Of a DNA stretch of 64,000 nucleotides, positions 36,111-47,044 are shown piece after piece. Each line of letters begins with the position of its first letter. The stretch's first letter is position 1. The notes under the pieces are model-generated. The model searched no databases. It had not been told where the DNA came from and saw only the letters and a program-made list of their open reading frames with translations. The translations under genes and the position numbers were made by a program. The stretch comes from Quercus robur (Eukaryota; Streptophyta; Magnoliopsida; Fagales; Fagaceae). Location: contig NC_065541.1 of the NCBI RefSeq assembly GCF_932294415.1, positions 54,600,290 to 54,664,289 on the forward strand, read 5' to 3'.

Positions 36111-36850
36111 AATATTGTGGGTGAGGATGTGACTGCTGTTGTTCTCAATGCTTTAAACACAGGTATTGTCCCTGAATCTATCAATACCACCTTCATATAT
36201 GCCTTATACCTAAGATTAAAAATCTGAAGAAAGTTTCAGATTTTAGGCCAATTTGCCTCTGCAATGTGATTTACAAATTGATTGCTAAGGTTATGGTTAA
36301 TCGATTGAAGAAGTTTTTAGCTCATACTATCCTTGATTCCCAAAGTGCCTTCCTATCTGGTAGGTTCATTACTGATAATGTATTGGTGGTCTTTGAAACC
36401 CTTCACTATCTTAAGAGAAAGACACAAGGGAAGTTAGGCCTTATGGCACTAAAGTTGGATATAAGTAAAGCCTATAACCGCGTGGAATGGGATTTCTTGG
36501 AGAAAGTTATGCAGTAGCTGGGTCTTGAGGAAAGGTTGGTTAAAATTATTATGTCTTGTGTTCAATCTATCTCCTATTTTGAACTTCTTAATGGACAACC
36601 TATAGGGAATATCAAACCAAGGGTAATCCCTTATCTTTTTATTTATTTTTATTATGTGCCATGGGTTTGTAATGTTTGTTACAAAAAGCTGAGGTGAACG
36701 GTTCTATAAAAGGTGTAACCATATGCCGAAATGGGCCCAGGATTTCACTTTTTTTTTTCTTTTTTTTTTTGCAGACGATAATGTTTTCTTTTGCTGGGCT
36801 ACAGAAGTGGAATGTTAGAAGATTCTTGATATTTTAGCTATCTATGAGCG
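36000..36850 (+). pseudogene. LINE reverse transcriptase domain, broken
   Basis: RT blocks appear in order: VPGLDGMSPIFYKTF, then FRPICLCNVIYKLIAKVMVN, QSAFLSGRFITDN, LKLDISKAYNRVEWDF (catalytic D, about 36455-36500) and FADD (about 36770, second catalytic motif). Stops at 36108 and 36515, a small deletion near 36625, and a T-rich insertion just before FADD disable it. Confidence 0.8.
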
Positions 36851-37000
36851 TGGTTCGAGGTGAAAAATAAATAGGGACAAGACAAATATATTTTTTAGCT
36901 CTAACACTTCTCCTCGGGTTCAAACTAGCATCCAGCAACTATTAGGAGTTCCGGCTATCCACCAATATGAGAAATATTTGGGGTTGCCAGCTCTAGTGGG

Positions 37001-37459
37001 TTGAGCCAAAAAAAAAAAAAAAAATCCTTTATTTACCTCAAAGAAAGGGTGTGGAGGAAGCTACAAGGATTGAAAGAAAAATTACTTTCTCAAGCTGGGA
37101 GGGAGGTGTTAATCAAGTCTGTCATTCAAGCTATTTCGACTTATACCATGAGCTACTTTAAACTTCCAAAATGGTTGATTAAGGAATTAGAGATTCTTAT
37201 ACGTAAATTTTGGTGGGGGTATAGTGGAGATAGTAGAAAGGTGCATTGGGTTAAATGGGATAAACTTTGTGAGGCTAAGGAGGTGGGGGGCTTAGGTTTC
37301 AAGGAAATTGAAAAATTCAATGACGCTTTGCTTGCCAAAAACATGTGGCGTATGATCAATAATCCAAACTCCCTCTGCCATAGGGTGTTCAAAGCTAGAT
37401 TTTTTCCAGAAAGTTCAATCCTTGAGGCAAGGGACTTTATCTGTGGCTCTTATGCTTAG
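37001..37459 (+). pseudogene. LINE ORF2 thumb/connection segment
   Basis: An open segment of about 150 codons (GLKEKLLSQAGREVLIKSV, then TYTMSYFKLPKWLIKELE and KFWWGYSGDSRKVHWVKWD), the well-conserved stretch downstream of RT in plant LINEs. It continues in another frame to about 37747. Confidence 0.75.
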
Positions 37460-37920
37460 AAGAGCATACTCAGTGCTCGTGATGTAATTCAAAAGGGTAT
37501 GGTTTGGTGTATTGGCAATAGGCATTCAATGAGGATTAAACAAGATAAGTGGCTACCAAATCAATCCAGTAGAACCCCCATTTCAGCTCTCCCAGACTTG
37601 CCCCAAGATGCTAAGGTTAGTGCTCTCATCAATCCTGAAAGTGGGGAATGGAAGAAGGAGGTTGTTCAGTCAATATTACTACCACATGACGTTGCATCTA
37701 TTCTGGGCATCCCTATCAGCAGTAGAGCCCCCCCTAATCGAATCATTTGATCACTCACTCAATCAAGTCTGTTCTCTATAAGCGGTGCTAACAAAATGCT
37801 TGCTTCATGTGTGTCAAATGAGCTTGCAAGTAGCTCCAACCCGGCCCCAACCAGAAAGTTTTAGATAGGTATTTGGCAGCTACGTGTGCCAAAGAAAATT
37901 CAGCACTTCATCTGGAGAGT

Positions 37921-39186
37921 TGCTTGCTTACTCCAAGTGTAGGAGATCATAGCAATATAATTCTCGGAGTACCGAGGTCAAACCACAAGGAGCAGGGTAA
38001 ATTCAAAGATAATTTAATTAAAAAAAAAAAAACTTTTATTGAAGATGATGAATAATTTTTGCCTAGTAATTGTAAACAAGAATAACAATGATAACTGATT
38101 TAAGTCAATAATGTAAATACCAGGGTATCGAGGTGTTTCTCTATATCGATATGAAATTCTTTGTGATCTAAGAAATTATATATTTCATAAATGATTGTTC
38201 TTATATAATTAAATACTTATGATTCGATTGAACTGAGACAATTCAAGAACGCATGATAACCTAGATTAATAATGCGGTTAGAAAAGTTTTTAGAAAAACT
38301 CATTCACTTTAAAACCTTATTTCTATTTGAAACTATTAGAAATTCATCTAAACAATAAGAAAAACATGATTGAACTTATTGAAAGCATGGAAGGACTAAT
38401 ACATCAAAAGAAATCTAATTGAACAATCAAATATATTGTTGATAAAATCTTAGAAAGAATCATATTGAATATTCATACCGTATAGAAGAAACATAACCCC
38501 TAACCCTAACAAAGAGTTTAGGCTGCCATTAGAGAAAGGAAAATACAAGGGTTTTCTCCCCAAAATTCGTTTTCCACAGCCTCTATCCAAAACCCTCACA
38601 TCAAAGTGTCCAAAGAAAATAAAATTTTTACTGTTTTAATTTTCGTCTAGGTTTATAGTAGTAACTTGTGAGTTAATTTTGGCCTTCAAAAATTGAGAAT
38701 TTCGAAAAACTCAAAACTGAAAAGTTGTAGATATTTAAGTCATGGTTCTAACCCATCTGGTTTTGTGTCAATTGGATTTTTTAGTAGATAGATACGCCCA
38801 AAATACTAATCAGTGCTCAAATCTAATTTTTCCTTTTCATATTCTGCCTCTTTGATTTCTTTCCTTATTTGAAACTTCCAAATATGGTAGACGACCCAAG
38901 CACTCCAGCTGCACCACCTTAGACATTTAAGCATAGTCCTTTAGCTCCTCTTTAATTCTAGTTTGGCCTCCATTCTCTCACAGACTTTTGTATACTCATT
39001 TTTTTCACTTGATTTCCTGAGAGTAGAAAATTACACGCAATGAATGACATGTTATTCAAGAAATTATGTAAAAATAAATAATAGGGACTAATGCAAATCA
39101 TGGCTTAATTATACAAATTAAGCATAGTAATAAGGAGATAACGCCCACATAAATATATAACAAGTATACATTTTAAGGCGTTATCA
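37921..39186. mobile_element. Solo LTR inserted in the LINE zinc-binding domain
   Basis: 1266 bp with TG...CA ends (starts TGCTTGCTTACTCC, ends GGCGTTATCA), flanked by a perfect 5-bp TSD agagt (37916-37920 and 39187-39191). The LINE reading frame breaks off at one side and resumes exactly at the other, inside the zf-RVT domain. That independently supports the boundaries. Orientation is not known; there is no coding sequence. Confidence 0.85.
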
Positions 39187-39191
39187 AGAGT

Positions 39192-40011
39192 ATGTCACAA
39201 TGCGTTACCTACCATGACCAATCTTTGTCGCCACCAAATTACCGATTCAGCAGTGTATGAACTGTGCAAAAGTCATAAGGATGACACGTTGTATGCTACA
39301 TGGTCTTGTGGGGAGATTGCCTGTGTTTGGAACTCATTCACATGGTTCCACCAAGCGGTCACCTCCCCCCTCATCAGATTTCACTGACTTGTTTTCCAGA
39401 TTTTTGCAGGTACAAGATGACTTCAGCTCTGAAATTTTCTTTATCACAGCGTAGCTAATTTGGAACCGAAGAAATGCGCAGCATTTTGGCCGACCAGTTC
39501 ACCCTCTCAGAAATCTCTGCTCCATGGCGGGAAGCTTATTGCAAGAATTCCTAGCTGCCCAAGAGTTTGAACCAACCCCTCCCCTTCCTCCCATGCTGCA
39601 GTAGTGGTGTCCTCTAGAAGTTGATCATTTCAAGTTGAACTTCGATGCAGCGGTATTCAACTCATTGAATTTGGCAAGCATTGGCGTTATTGCTCGTGAT
39701 TGGAGCTTTATCCATGCCCATTTCTCTTGCACAATCAATGAATGAAGTGGAGGCAATAGCTTGTCGCAAAGTAGTTCAGTTTGCCAAAGAACTTGGACTT
39801 CAGAAAGTTACATTTGAAGGCGATTCATCAGTGGTGATCAACGCCCTTTCACAAGGGCCTGGCTGTCTTTCTTTATATGGGAATGTCATTGATGACATCC
39901 TCGTTCTAGCCGCTGATTTCCAGTTTTGTGAATTCAGTCATGTTAAAAGAGTCTGTAATGTGGTGGCTGATAATCTTGCCAAAAAGGCTAAAGATTTGTT
40001 GGGGGTTCAGG
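39192..40011 (+). pseudogene. LINE ORF2 C-terminal part: zf-RVT remainder and RNase H
   Basis: It resumes the zinc-binding RVT domain (LPTMTNLCRHQITDSAVYEL) and then an RNase H domain with AIACRKVVQFAKELGLQK, FEGDSSVV and HVKRVCNVVADNLAKKA (39740s-40000). The RNase H frame is open from 39681; stops near 39388 and 39451 precede it. Confidence 0.75.
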
Positions 40012-40599
40012 CAGGGGCGGCTTAATGTATTTGGGGGCCTAAGGCGAAAATTGATCATCTTGTTTTAGAAGATGTAGAATTTTTTCTTTTTTTAGAAATT
40101 TATAAGCAAAAAATTTGACAAAATTTTTCATACTTGTTGATGTGGTAGATTGATAGTGGTAAGTAAAACAGTGGTGTTAATGGTAGACTTAGATGAAAAC
40201 TAGTAAAAGTTTGCCAACTAAACTCTTATTATTATTCTTATTTTTTTTAGAAATGCAACATTCACAATATTTTTTACAACGAATCCTAGGTTTTAAGTTG
40301 CTTTTTGTTTTTTATTTGAAAATATCACTATAATTTTTTTTTATTTTTTATTTTTGCCATCAACAACAGGTTGTAACAGGCTGTAACAACCTGTTACTTA
40401 GCATTAGTTGTAAAAGTGTTGTGAAAAATATTGTGGACGTTGCATTTTTCTTTATTTTTTATTTGTTTTTCATCTGGTAAAAAAAAAAGTATTTTATTTA
40501 TTGATTATAAATAACCCTATTGGTTAAAATTTGGGGGCCTTTTTTTTACTTGGGGCCTTAGGCGGCTGCATTTCTTGCTTCACCATTCAGCCGGCCCTG
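40012..40599. mobile_element. hAT-type non-autonomous element in the LINE tail
   Basis: Ends CAGGGGCGGCT and AGCCGGCCCTG are inverted. The flanking octamers ggttcagg (40004-40011) and ggttcggg (40600-40607) match at 7 of 8, the 8-bp TSD of hAT transposons. Beyond it the LINE frame resumes at GTTTGGTTGGAAGACC and ends at a stop at 40662-40664. There is no transposase. Subterminal gggggcctaagg and cttggggccttagg are also inverted. Confidence 0.78.
40248..40450. mobile_element. Foldback MITE nested in the hAT element
   Basis: Inverted arms gaaatgcaacattcacaat and attgtggacgttgcatttt enclose about 200 bp, and ttttacaac appears at both ends in inverse orientation. It is related to the element at 29775-29905. 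This is the deepest level of nesting at this site. Confidence 0.55.
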
Positions 40600-40738
40600 G
40601 GTTCGGGTTTGGTTGGAAGACCTTCCTGAAGACATTTATCCCCTGGTCTTGTTAGATGTTCATTGAGTTGGTTTTTGTTTCAATAAAGTCCCAGGCATTT
40701 TGTCTGGTTTCTCAAAAAAAAAATTCTATAGCCACCAA

Positions 40739-41165
40739 GCCTAATCCAAATTCAATCTTTATCTTTAAATCAAATTTTAATACAGTAGGTTAGAAACTCT
40801 ACTGGTGGCAAAATAATAGCTTTAGTGGATTTCAAAATTTAGGCTTTTAATTAAAAAAAAAATGCTCCCACAAATAAATTAAGGGCATATATAGAATGTT
40901 AATAAATTAATGATGTTTGACTTTTTAAATAGGACATAATTTTGGGACATCCCAAAATGGAATACAGGCCAATCAATTTGGGACAGAGGGAGTAAAATCC
41001 AATATATTTTGTTTTTAAAAAATAAATTTTATCAAATTAATAATAATTCAAAAATTGATACTACAAAATATGAAAATAATAAATATGTGATCGTCAACTT
41101 TTTTTTTTCCGTAAATTTTAATGATACAATCAAATCTAAATTCACCTATTAAATTCATTTTAGCC
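40739..41165. other. Intergenic DNA
   Basis: AT-rich spacer between the LINE and the next TIR element. Nothing coding is seen. Confidence 0.5.
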
Positions 41166-41175
41166 ATTTCAAATT

Positions 41176-42914
41176 GGGTAAAATATCATTTTCGTTCCTA
41201 AATTTTTACAAAAGTTTGTTTTTGGTCCCTAAACTTTCAAAAGTTTTTTCTTCATCCCTAAACTTTACAAAACGTTCTACTTTTCATCCTTTCGTTAATG
41301 TTCGTTAGTTTATGTCCTATGTGGCATAACAGAGTATTGACGTGATAATTGACTTGGGCTAAACCATTTTATTTTTAAAAAAATATGGACACGTGGCTTA
41401 CAACAATTCATGCATGTGGACTAGTCGTAGTGTTGCATTAACCCTGAGAGAAAATCCCCAAATTGGAAACCCCATTGCCCAAACGTGAAAACTGAAAACC
41501 CAACGCCCAACCCCTCCTAGAAGCTCACCCTATAGAAGAGAGGAAACGATTGTAAATTCAAAACTTAGAGAGAGAGCGCTTATAGCTTCATTTAATTTTA
41601 ATCCACTCCAGGGCTACCGCTTCAACTACAAACCCATTTCACAAGAAGTATTGCCACACACATATAGCTCTAAATCAGGCAAAAGTTTTGAGTCTCAAAC
41701 CATAAAATACTTTAATTTTTCTCTCTGTTCAAGAATTTGTTGTTTATGTGTATCCAAACTTATCAACTAATCAAGGTAGTGGGCTCCAAGTTATCTTTTC
41801 TTTTCAAATTGATAGGCTAAGAATATATTAACCCCTAACCAATTGATGCACAGATCCAAATACGTGACTAACACACTAACTTGAGGAAAATGTTGGTTGC
41901 CAAATTCTTTAGTTCATCCAACGATGAAAATCAAGAAGCTCCTTGGTTACAAAACCCTTAGCGCAAAGACGCAGCGGCTTCTACAAGGAATATGATGAAC
42001 TAGGGCAAATTCTGTCTCCGGTCACAATTTGCATGCACAATCAAATTGCAATAAGTTGCATCACCTTTGACGGCCCTTAAAATAATCCTTATATATGTCT
42101 AGGGTTGTGAGATAAGAAACCCTACACAAATACACATGGATATGCGTGAAATCAAATCTAGAAATCTGAATTTCGTAATTTTCGACAAATACAGCTTCTG
42201 TCGAGCATCAGCATTAAACCTCAATGGATATGAATTGTCGAGCTATCTGTCGAGCTATCTGTCGAGCTTTAATAAACAACACTTCTTCACTTGTTTCTTG
42301 GACAAATTTGCATAGTTTCAATACTAAACTTGAACTTTTGTTCCTTGAAGTACTAAACTCATCCTAGATCTACCCAATTACAAGTAAAATGCGTTTTTTC
42401 AAATGATTAGCCATTTACATAACATATATCTCTAACAATATCCACATATGTCCTAACACAAATCTCTGAGCAAATACAAAATGAAAGGATTTTTGTCAAC
42501 CAAGGACTCGAGATTTCATTGGGCTCGGGGGTACGAGTTAGTGCCACTAAATTTTTTTTTTTTGTTGCTGGCGCCGAGATCTCTTCTGAGAGAAGCTAGG
42601 TGCAGCTAGTCGTGAGAACAGGGAAGAAAGAATCATTAAAAGGGGTAAATTTGTCTCATTAAAATATTTAATCCATATGTACAAATCATTGTGAGCCACG
42701 TGTCCATATTTTTTTAAAATAAAATGGTTTAGTCCATGTCAATTACCACGTCATTACTCCATTAGGCCACATAGGACATAAACTAACAGACATTAACGGA
42801 TGGATGAAAAGTAGAACATTTTACAAAGTTCAAGGATGAAAAACAAACTTTTGAAAGTTTAGGGATGAAAAACGAACTTTTGTAAAAGTTTAGGGACGAA
42901 AATGATATTTTATC
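41176..42914. mobile_element. Long-TIR Mutator-like element with 10-bp TSD
   Basis: Inverted repeats of about 230 bp (left arm gggtaaaatatcattttcg, right arm its near complement) contain recurring 'ccctaaactttcaaaag' text. Direct repeats atttcaaatt flank it (41166-41175 and 42915-42924). There is no transposase. The 1.2-kb interior shows no intact gene; it includes a short tandem tgtcgagctatc (about 42235-42270) and may contain an older LTR fragment. Confidence 0.8.
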
Positions 42915-42924
42915 ATTTCAAATT

Positions 42925-44030
42925 AAATAGCTAAGATTTTATTTACTCCATTCTAAAATCTTAATTTGTATAGAGTTCTTTCTCAAAAAAAAAAAAAAAT
43001 GTATAGAGTTATCTTTTTTCTTTTTGATAGGGTGACTATAGAGTTATCCTTGAAAACTCAAAAAAGATTAAAGATCTTTTTTTTTTGGATGAAAAAAATA
43101 TATTAAAAAGATTAAAGATCTTAATCCGTCTGATAATAAGTCTAAATAAGATGAGAGAGAGAGAGAGAGAGAGAGCTTGGCAATTGACATAGATTTGGCA
43201 ATATCCACGTCACACAAGAGTAATGACATTGTCTAGACATTACAAAATGAGCAAGAATTAAGAACAGGTTTGGGCCTACAATTCACCAATTAATATTCTA
43301 AGATACTCCCGCAAACTTAATGTGGGAAGTTATAGATTAGCTTGAGTTTAGTGACAGGAGTACGAAAGAATCGAAAGCAGCTTGGATAATTGATGAAGCA
43401 TGCCTTGTTCCAAATGATATTGTACCAAATGACAATTCATCTCAATATGTTTGGTGCTCTATATTAATGTGGGCATTTGAATGGCACTCCGCGGTTGTCA
43501 TAATGGCCAGGTGAGGGAGCACATTAAGGAGGTCCTATAGTAACTAACATAAGCTCAAAGGTGATGTTAGTAAGTACACTTTACTTAGCCTCTACACAAA
43601 GAAATGAGAGAATCACCTGAAAGAAAGTAGTTACTGAAAATCAAATATTTAAAATTATTACTGAGTTTTTCTTTTTGTTAGATGAATTCATGAGGGATCA
43701 TTCTCACCGACAAAGTTGATGGGCTAAAAGCCTAAAACATCATTCACTAAGATTATTTAGCTAGAAAGGTAACTTGAGACTCTAAACATTATTTTTATTA
43801 GACAAAGAAGTTTAGAAAATACATAATGAATGGATGAAATCATTTAGGAGACATATGTGACAGTTGGAGAAGAGAAGTTTGCTTAAGGTAAATCTTTTAG
43901 AAATGTTGGGAACATATGTATGCCATTATAAATCAATATTTAGTAGCATATGAGGAATAATACGCGAGCTATATCGATAAAGAATGGTAAATGGCAATGA
44001 AACTAAGGAATTTAAAAACCTACTAAGCTA
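42925..44030. other. Intergenic DNA with a copia relic and (GA)n
   Basis: It holds a (GA)n run near 43151-43174 and the copia-like fragment annotated separately; the remainder is unassigned. Confidence 0.5.
43310..43530 (-). pseudogene. Ty1-copia RNase H fragment
   Basis: The minus strand reads SAIQ..., then STKHIEMNCHLVQYHLEQG, matching the highly conserved (R/S)TKHIE(x)DCH block near the end of copia polyproteins. A frameshift separates an upstream YDN-like motif. No LTR is recognised beside it, so this is a relic. Confidence 0.55.
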
Positions 44031-44897
44031 ACAATTGTGAACTTGAAATGAATCTAATAGAACTTCTTGAATATGGAGGAGTAACTGATGATAAGCATTC
44101 TACTTACTTGCATTAACGCTTTACAAATACCTTAAAAAATACAATAACAAGAGAAAAAATCTCTCGAGTATACTTTGTGATGAGAAAATTTTGTGCCTTG
44201 TTATTAATAATTACTAAAAGTTATTGACGATTCTTCTCTTCACCTGGCATCCTTTCCTTTCACTTTGATGACACTTGTACTCGATTCCACATGTTCAAAA
44301 TGTAATTGAGCTTTGTCCTTTGCTTGTGTCCAACTGGAAAATAAGAGAGTTTATAATATTTCATCTAAAAAACTCCTAAATTATAAGAATTAAAAATTAT
44401 AATTTCCCATAAAATAATTGGTAGGAGCCACAAATTTCAAGGATCTCCAGTTCATAAACCCACCAACCAGAAATATGCTGTCGTCGTAAATGTTGGCATT
44501 GCGGGCCATCAACCTTGTGAGAGAGAGGTGGAAATGCAAGGGAATATGCCATTTCAAGAACCCACCCTCCCCACCAAAAATAAAAAACCCAAGTGTGAAG
44601 GTCATTTTACTTTTTTAAACACCACAGTCGCCATATCTTCTGACAATGTCAAGCAATGTTCAATCATTTTCTAACTCTATCCTATCAAGATCAGGAGAGA
44701 GAAAGACTGAACCAAGGAATTATTAGTATGATGTTTTTGGCCAGATTGGCAAGAAATGATTTCATTCCAATGTCAAAAACTCTATGAACAGAAATTTCCA
44801 ATTGCACTTTTTTTTTGAAGTTGCATAGAAGGTTGAGTGGTAGGTTTCTATTTGACCACATGCTAGTATGTAGCATTGCATGCATATAATCTTTCAC

Positions 44898-45153
44898 TAA
44901 GGATCCGTTTGGATACAACTTATTTTTGCTGAAAACTGAAAATACTGTAGCAAAATAATTTTTTAATATGTGAATAATACCGTGGGACCCGTGAACAATG
45001 CATGAACAGTGAATTTTGTCTCTTGTACAGTGATTCCATGTGATTTTACTGTTCACGCACTAGAAAAGAAAAAAAAAGAAAAAAAAAAAAAAAAAAAAAA
45101 AAGGCAGAAAATGTGAACATGGATCTGCAAACGCGGATCCAAACGCTCACTAA
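44898..45153. mobile_element. MITE inserted in copy A
   Basis: Ends ggatccgtttggata and cgcggatccaaacg are inverted. Flanks ttcactaa (44890-44897) and ctcactaa (just after the right end) match at 7 of 8, suggesting a hAT-type TSD. It carries gaacagtg motifs and a long A-run (45066-45102). It is related to the split MITE at 26080-26757. Confidence 0.55.
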
Positions 45154-45177
45154 GTGAAGGGAAGGAGTGAATGACGT

Positions 45178-45535
45178 GTACAAAGAAACTCTTCAAACTA
45201 CTCTTATATTTTTTTATTGAATGTAAATTTTAAAAAATGTTCTTTATATTCTTGATACACATGTCAAGTTTCATTTAAATCAGATGTTAATTATTATTCG
45301 ATCAATAAACTTATTAATATGCATAATTTTAGACCCAAAAACTTGAAATTTAAATATTTTATTAAAGACATAACTATTGATTTTTAATCTTTTTGAAATT
45401 TTGCAAATATTGAAAATATAATAAGAACATACAATCCAACGATTAAATTTTCAAAATTCACATCTAATACAAAGATATAGAAGGAGTTTGAAAGGTTTCT
45501 CTCTAAACTGGTTTGAAGAGAAATCTTGTCCATCT
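45178..45535. mobile_element. Second copy of the palindromic-end repeat
   Basis: Colinear with 27015-27425 through blocks such as gatcaataaacttatt and aaattttcaaaattcaca, with the right-hand palindrome (ctctctaaactggtttgaag) kept and the left one eroded. Confidence 0.45.
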
Positions 45536-46380
45536 TTATATGCAATTTTTGGTGGTTTTAGGCATGAGAAATGTGTAACCTTTTTGTTCAACCATAAGTC
45601 TTCCAGTCGTCTTAAGGAACTTCAATAACACTGATTGGCAATTCAAGCTCCAAACAGTCTTGGCTCCTCATATTCAAAAGTCCACTCTTTAGCCCCTTAA
45701 GCAAAACCATAAAACAATTTCCTATTATATTGAAGCATCATTTGAATTCAGTTCAAGATTCGTTAGTTTTTCTTGATTGAATGAAGCATTGGTGTGCTTT
45801 TATAAAAATGAAATTATTTGAACAACCACAACTGGGTTTTTTTTTTTTTTTTTTTTTTTTTCATTAATGATAACTTGCAAATTCATATAGTGTAATTTTA
45901 TCCTCCAAGTATTTGTTTTGATGAGCACATTTCCATCAACTTAATTTATTTATTGTGTAAAAATTGTTAGAATAATGTGGCCCAACATCATATTTTATTA
46001 TCAATAATTAATTATTCAAAAAATTTGTGAAATTTTGCAATATTTTTATCATGTAAAATATTGGAATATTGAAATATGTCTACTTGATATTGTAGACTAA
46101 GATTATGAATCATTTCATTATAGTCCTTGACTTGACCATATTCATCATGATGTAATCTATTTTGATAGGTACATTGTTGGACTATGGTAGAAATGAGGTG
46201 CAAGTTAAAATTGCTCAAACTATGGAAGACAATAAGGGCTAGCCTTTCAATGGTTAGTGCATAATAATCTCAGAAGTCCTTCCATAATGAGATTCATGCA
46301 CGTTGAGTGTTGACCTTAATAAATCTATCGTGTCATTGCCAGTAACTTGGCCTCCTATAGGAGGTGTTGTCATCATAGTG

Positions 46381-46662
46381 ATTCTGGATATGAACGATAG
46401 ATGAATCCATGTGTTAGTATGAAGTTACAAAAGTAATTACATGTTAATGAACTTTAGATGAATCCATGTGTTAGTATGAAGTTACAAAAGTAATTACATG
46501 TTAATGAACTTTAGATGAATCCATGATTCTGGATATGAACGATAGATGAATCCATGTGTTAGTATGAAGTTACAAAAGTAATTACATGTTAATGAACTTT
46601 AGATGAATCCATGTGTTAGTATTAAGTTACAAAAGTAATTACATGTTAATGAACTTATTCAT
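46381..46662 (+). repeat. 57-bp tandem repeat in two nested rounds
   Basis: Units gatgaatccatgtgttagta...catgttaatgaacttta start at 46401, 46458, 46545 and 46602. A spacer gattctggatatgaacgata precedes each pair (46381 and 46525), so a pair of 57-bp units was itself duplicated as a block of about 144 bp. Confidence 0.85.
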
Positions 46663-47044
46663 TAATGAAGTTATTTATTAATGAATGTAACATATTTGTT
46701 ACATGAATTGTTATTACAATAGAAAGGATTTTATGGCTGATCATGTCCTTTCTAAATATTATATATATTGTCAATGCCACACTTGCAAGGGGTGTGAGAA
46801 AAGGAAAGAAAGCTCTTATTAATCCTGATCAACTGGGGAGAGCATCTTAATTGCTTGTGAGGTCCTTGAATAATATAATTTAGTATGTAAATTTCTCACA
46901 TCTTATTGTTGATTTTTATTACATATGCACATGATATAATTGTTAATTGATAGATGTATTCTATTTGTTTCTCTTGAATTATTACTTTTTAAGTATAATT
47001 CCTACAAAAATATAGTTACATCTAAAATGTAAAGTTTTAAAAAT

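Larger units (their letters stand above)
33161..40720 (+). mobile_element. L1-type LINE, full-length but decayed, with nested insertions
   Basis: Near-identical direct repeats aaattctagccaccaa (33145-33160) and aaattctatagccaccaa (40721-40738, with 2 extra bases) flank a non-LTR retrotransposon ending in a short A tail. Order on the plus strand: 5' UTR; ORF1 with a CCHC zinc knuckle (about 33366-34731); ORF2 with endonuclease (from 34728), reverse transcriptase (about 36000-36800), zinc-binding RVT domain and RNase H (to about 40677). It is interrupted by a solo LTR (37921-39186) and a hAT element (40012-40599). Many premature stops and small frameshifts mean it is not active. Confidence 0.9.
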
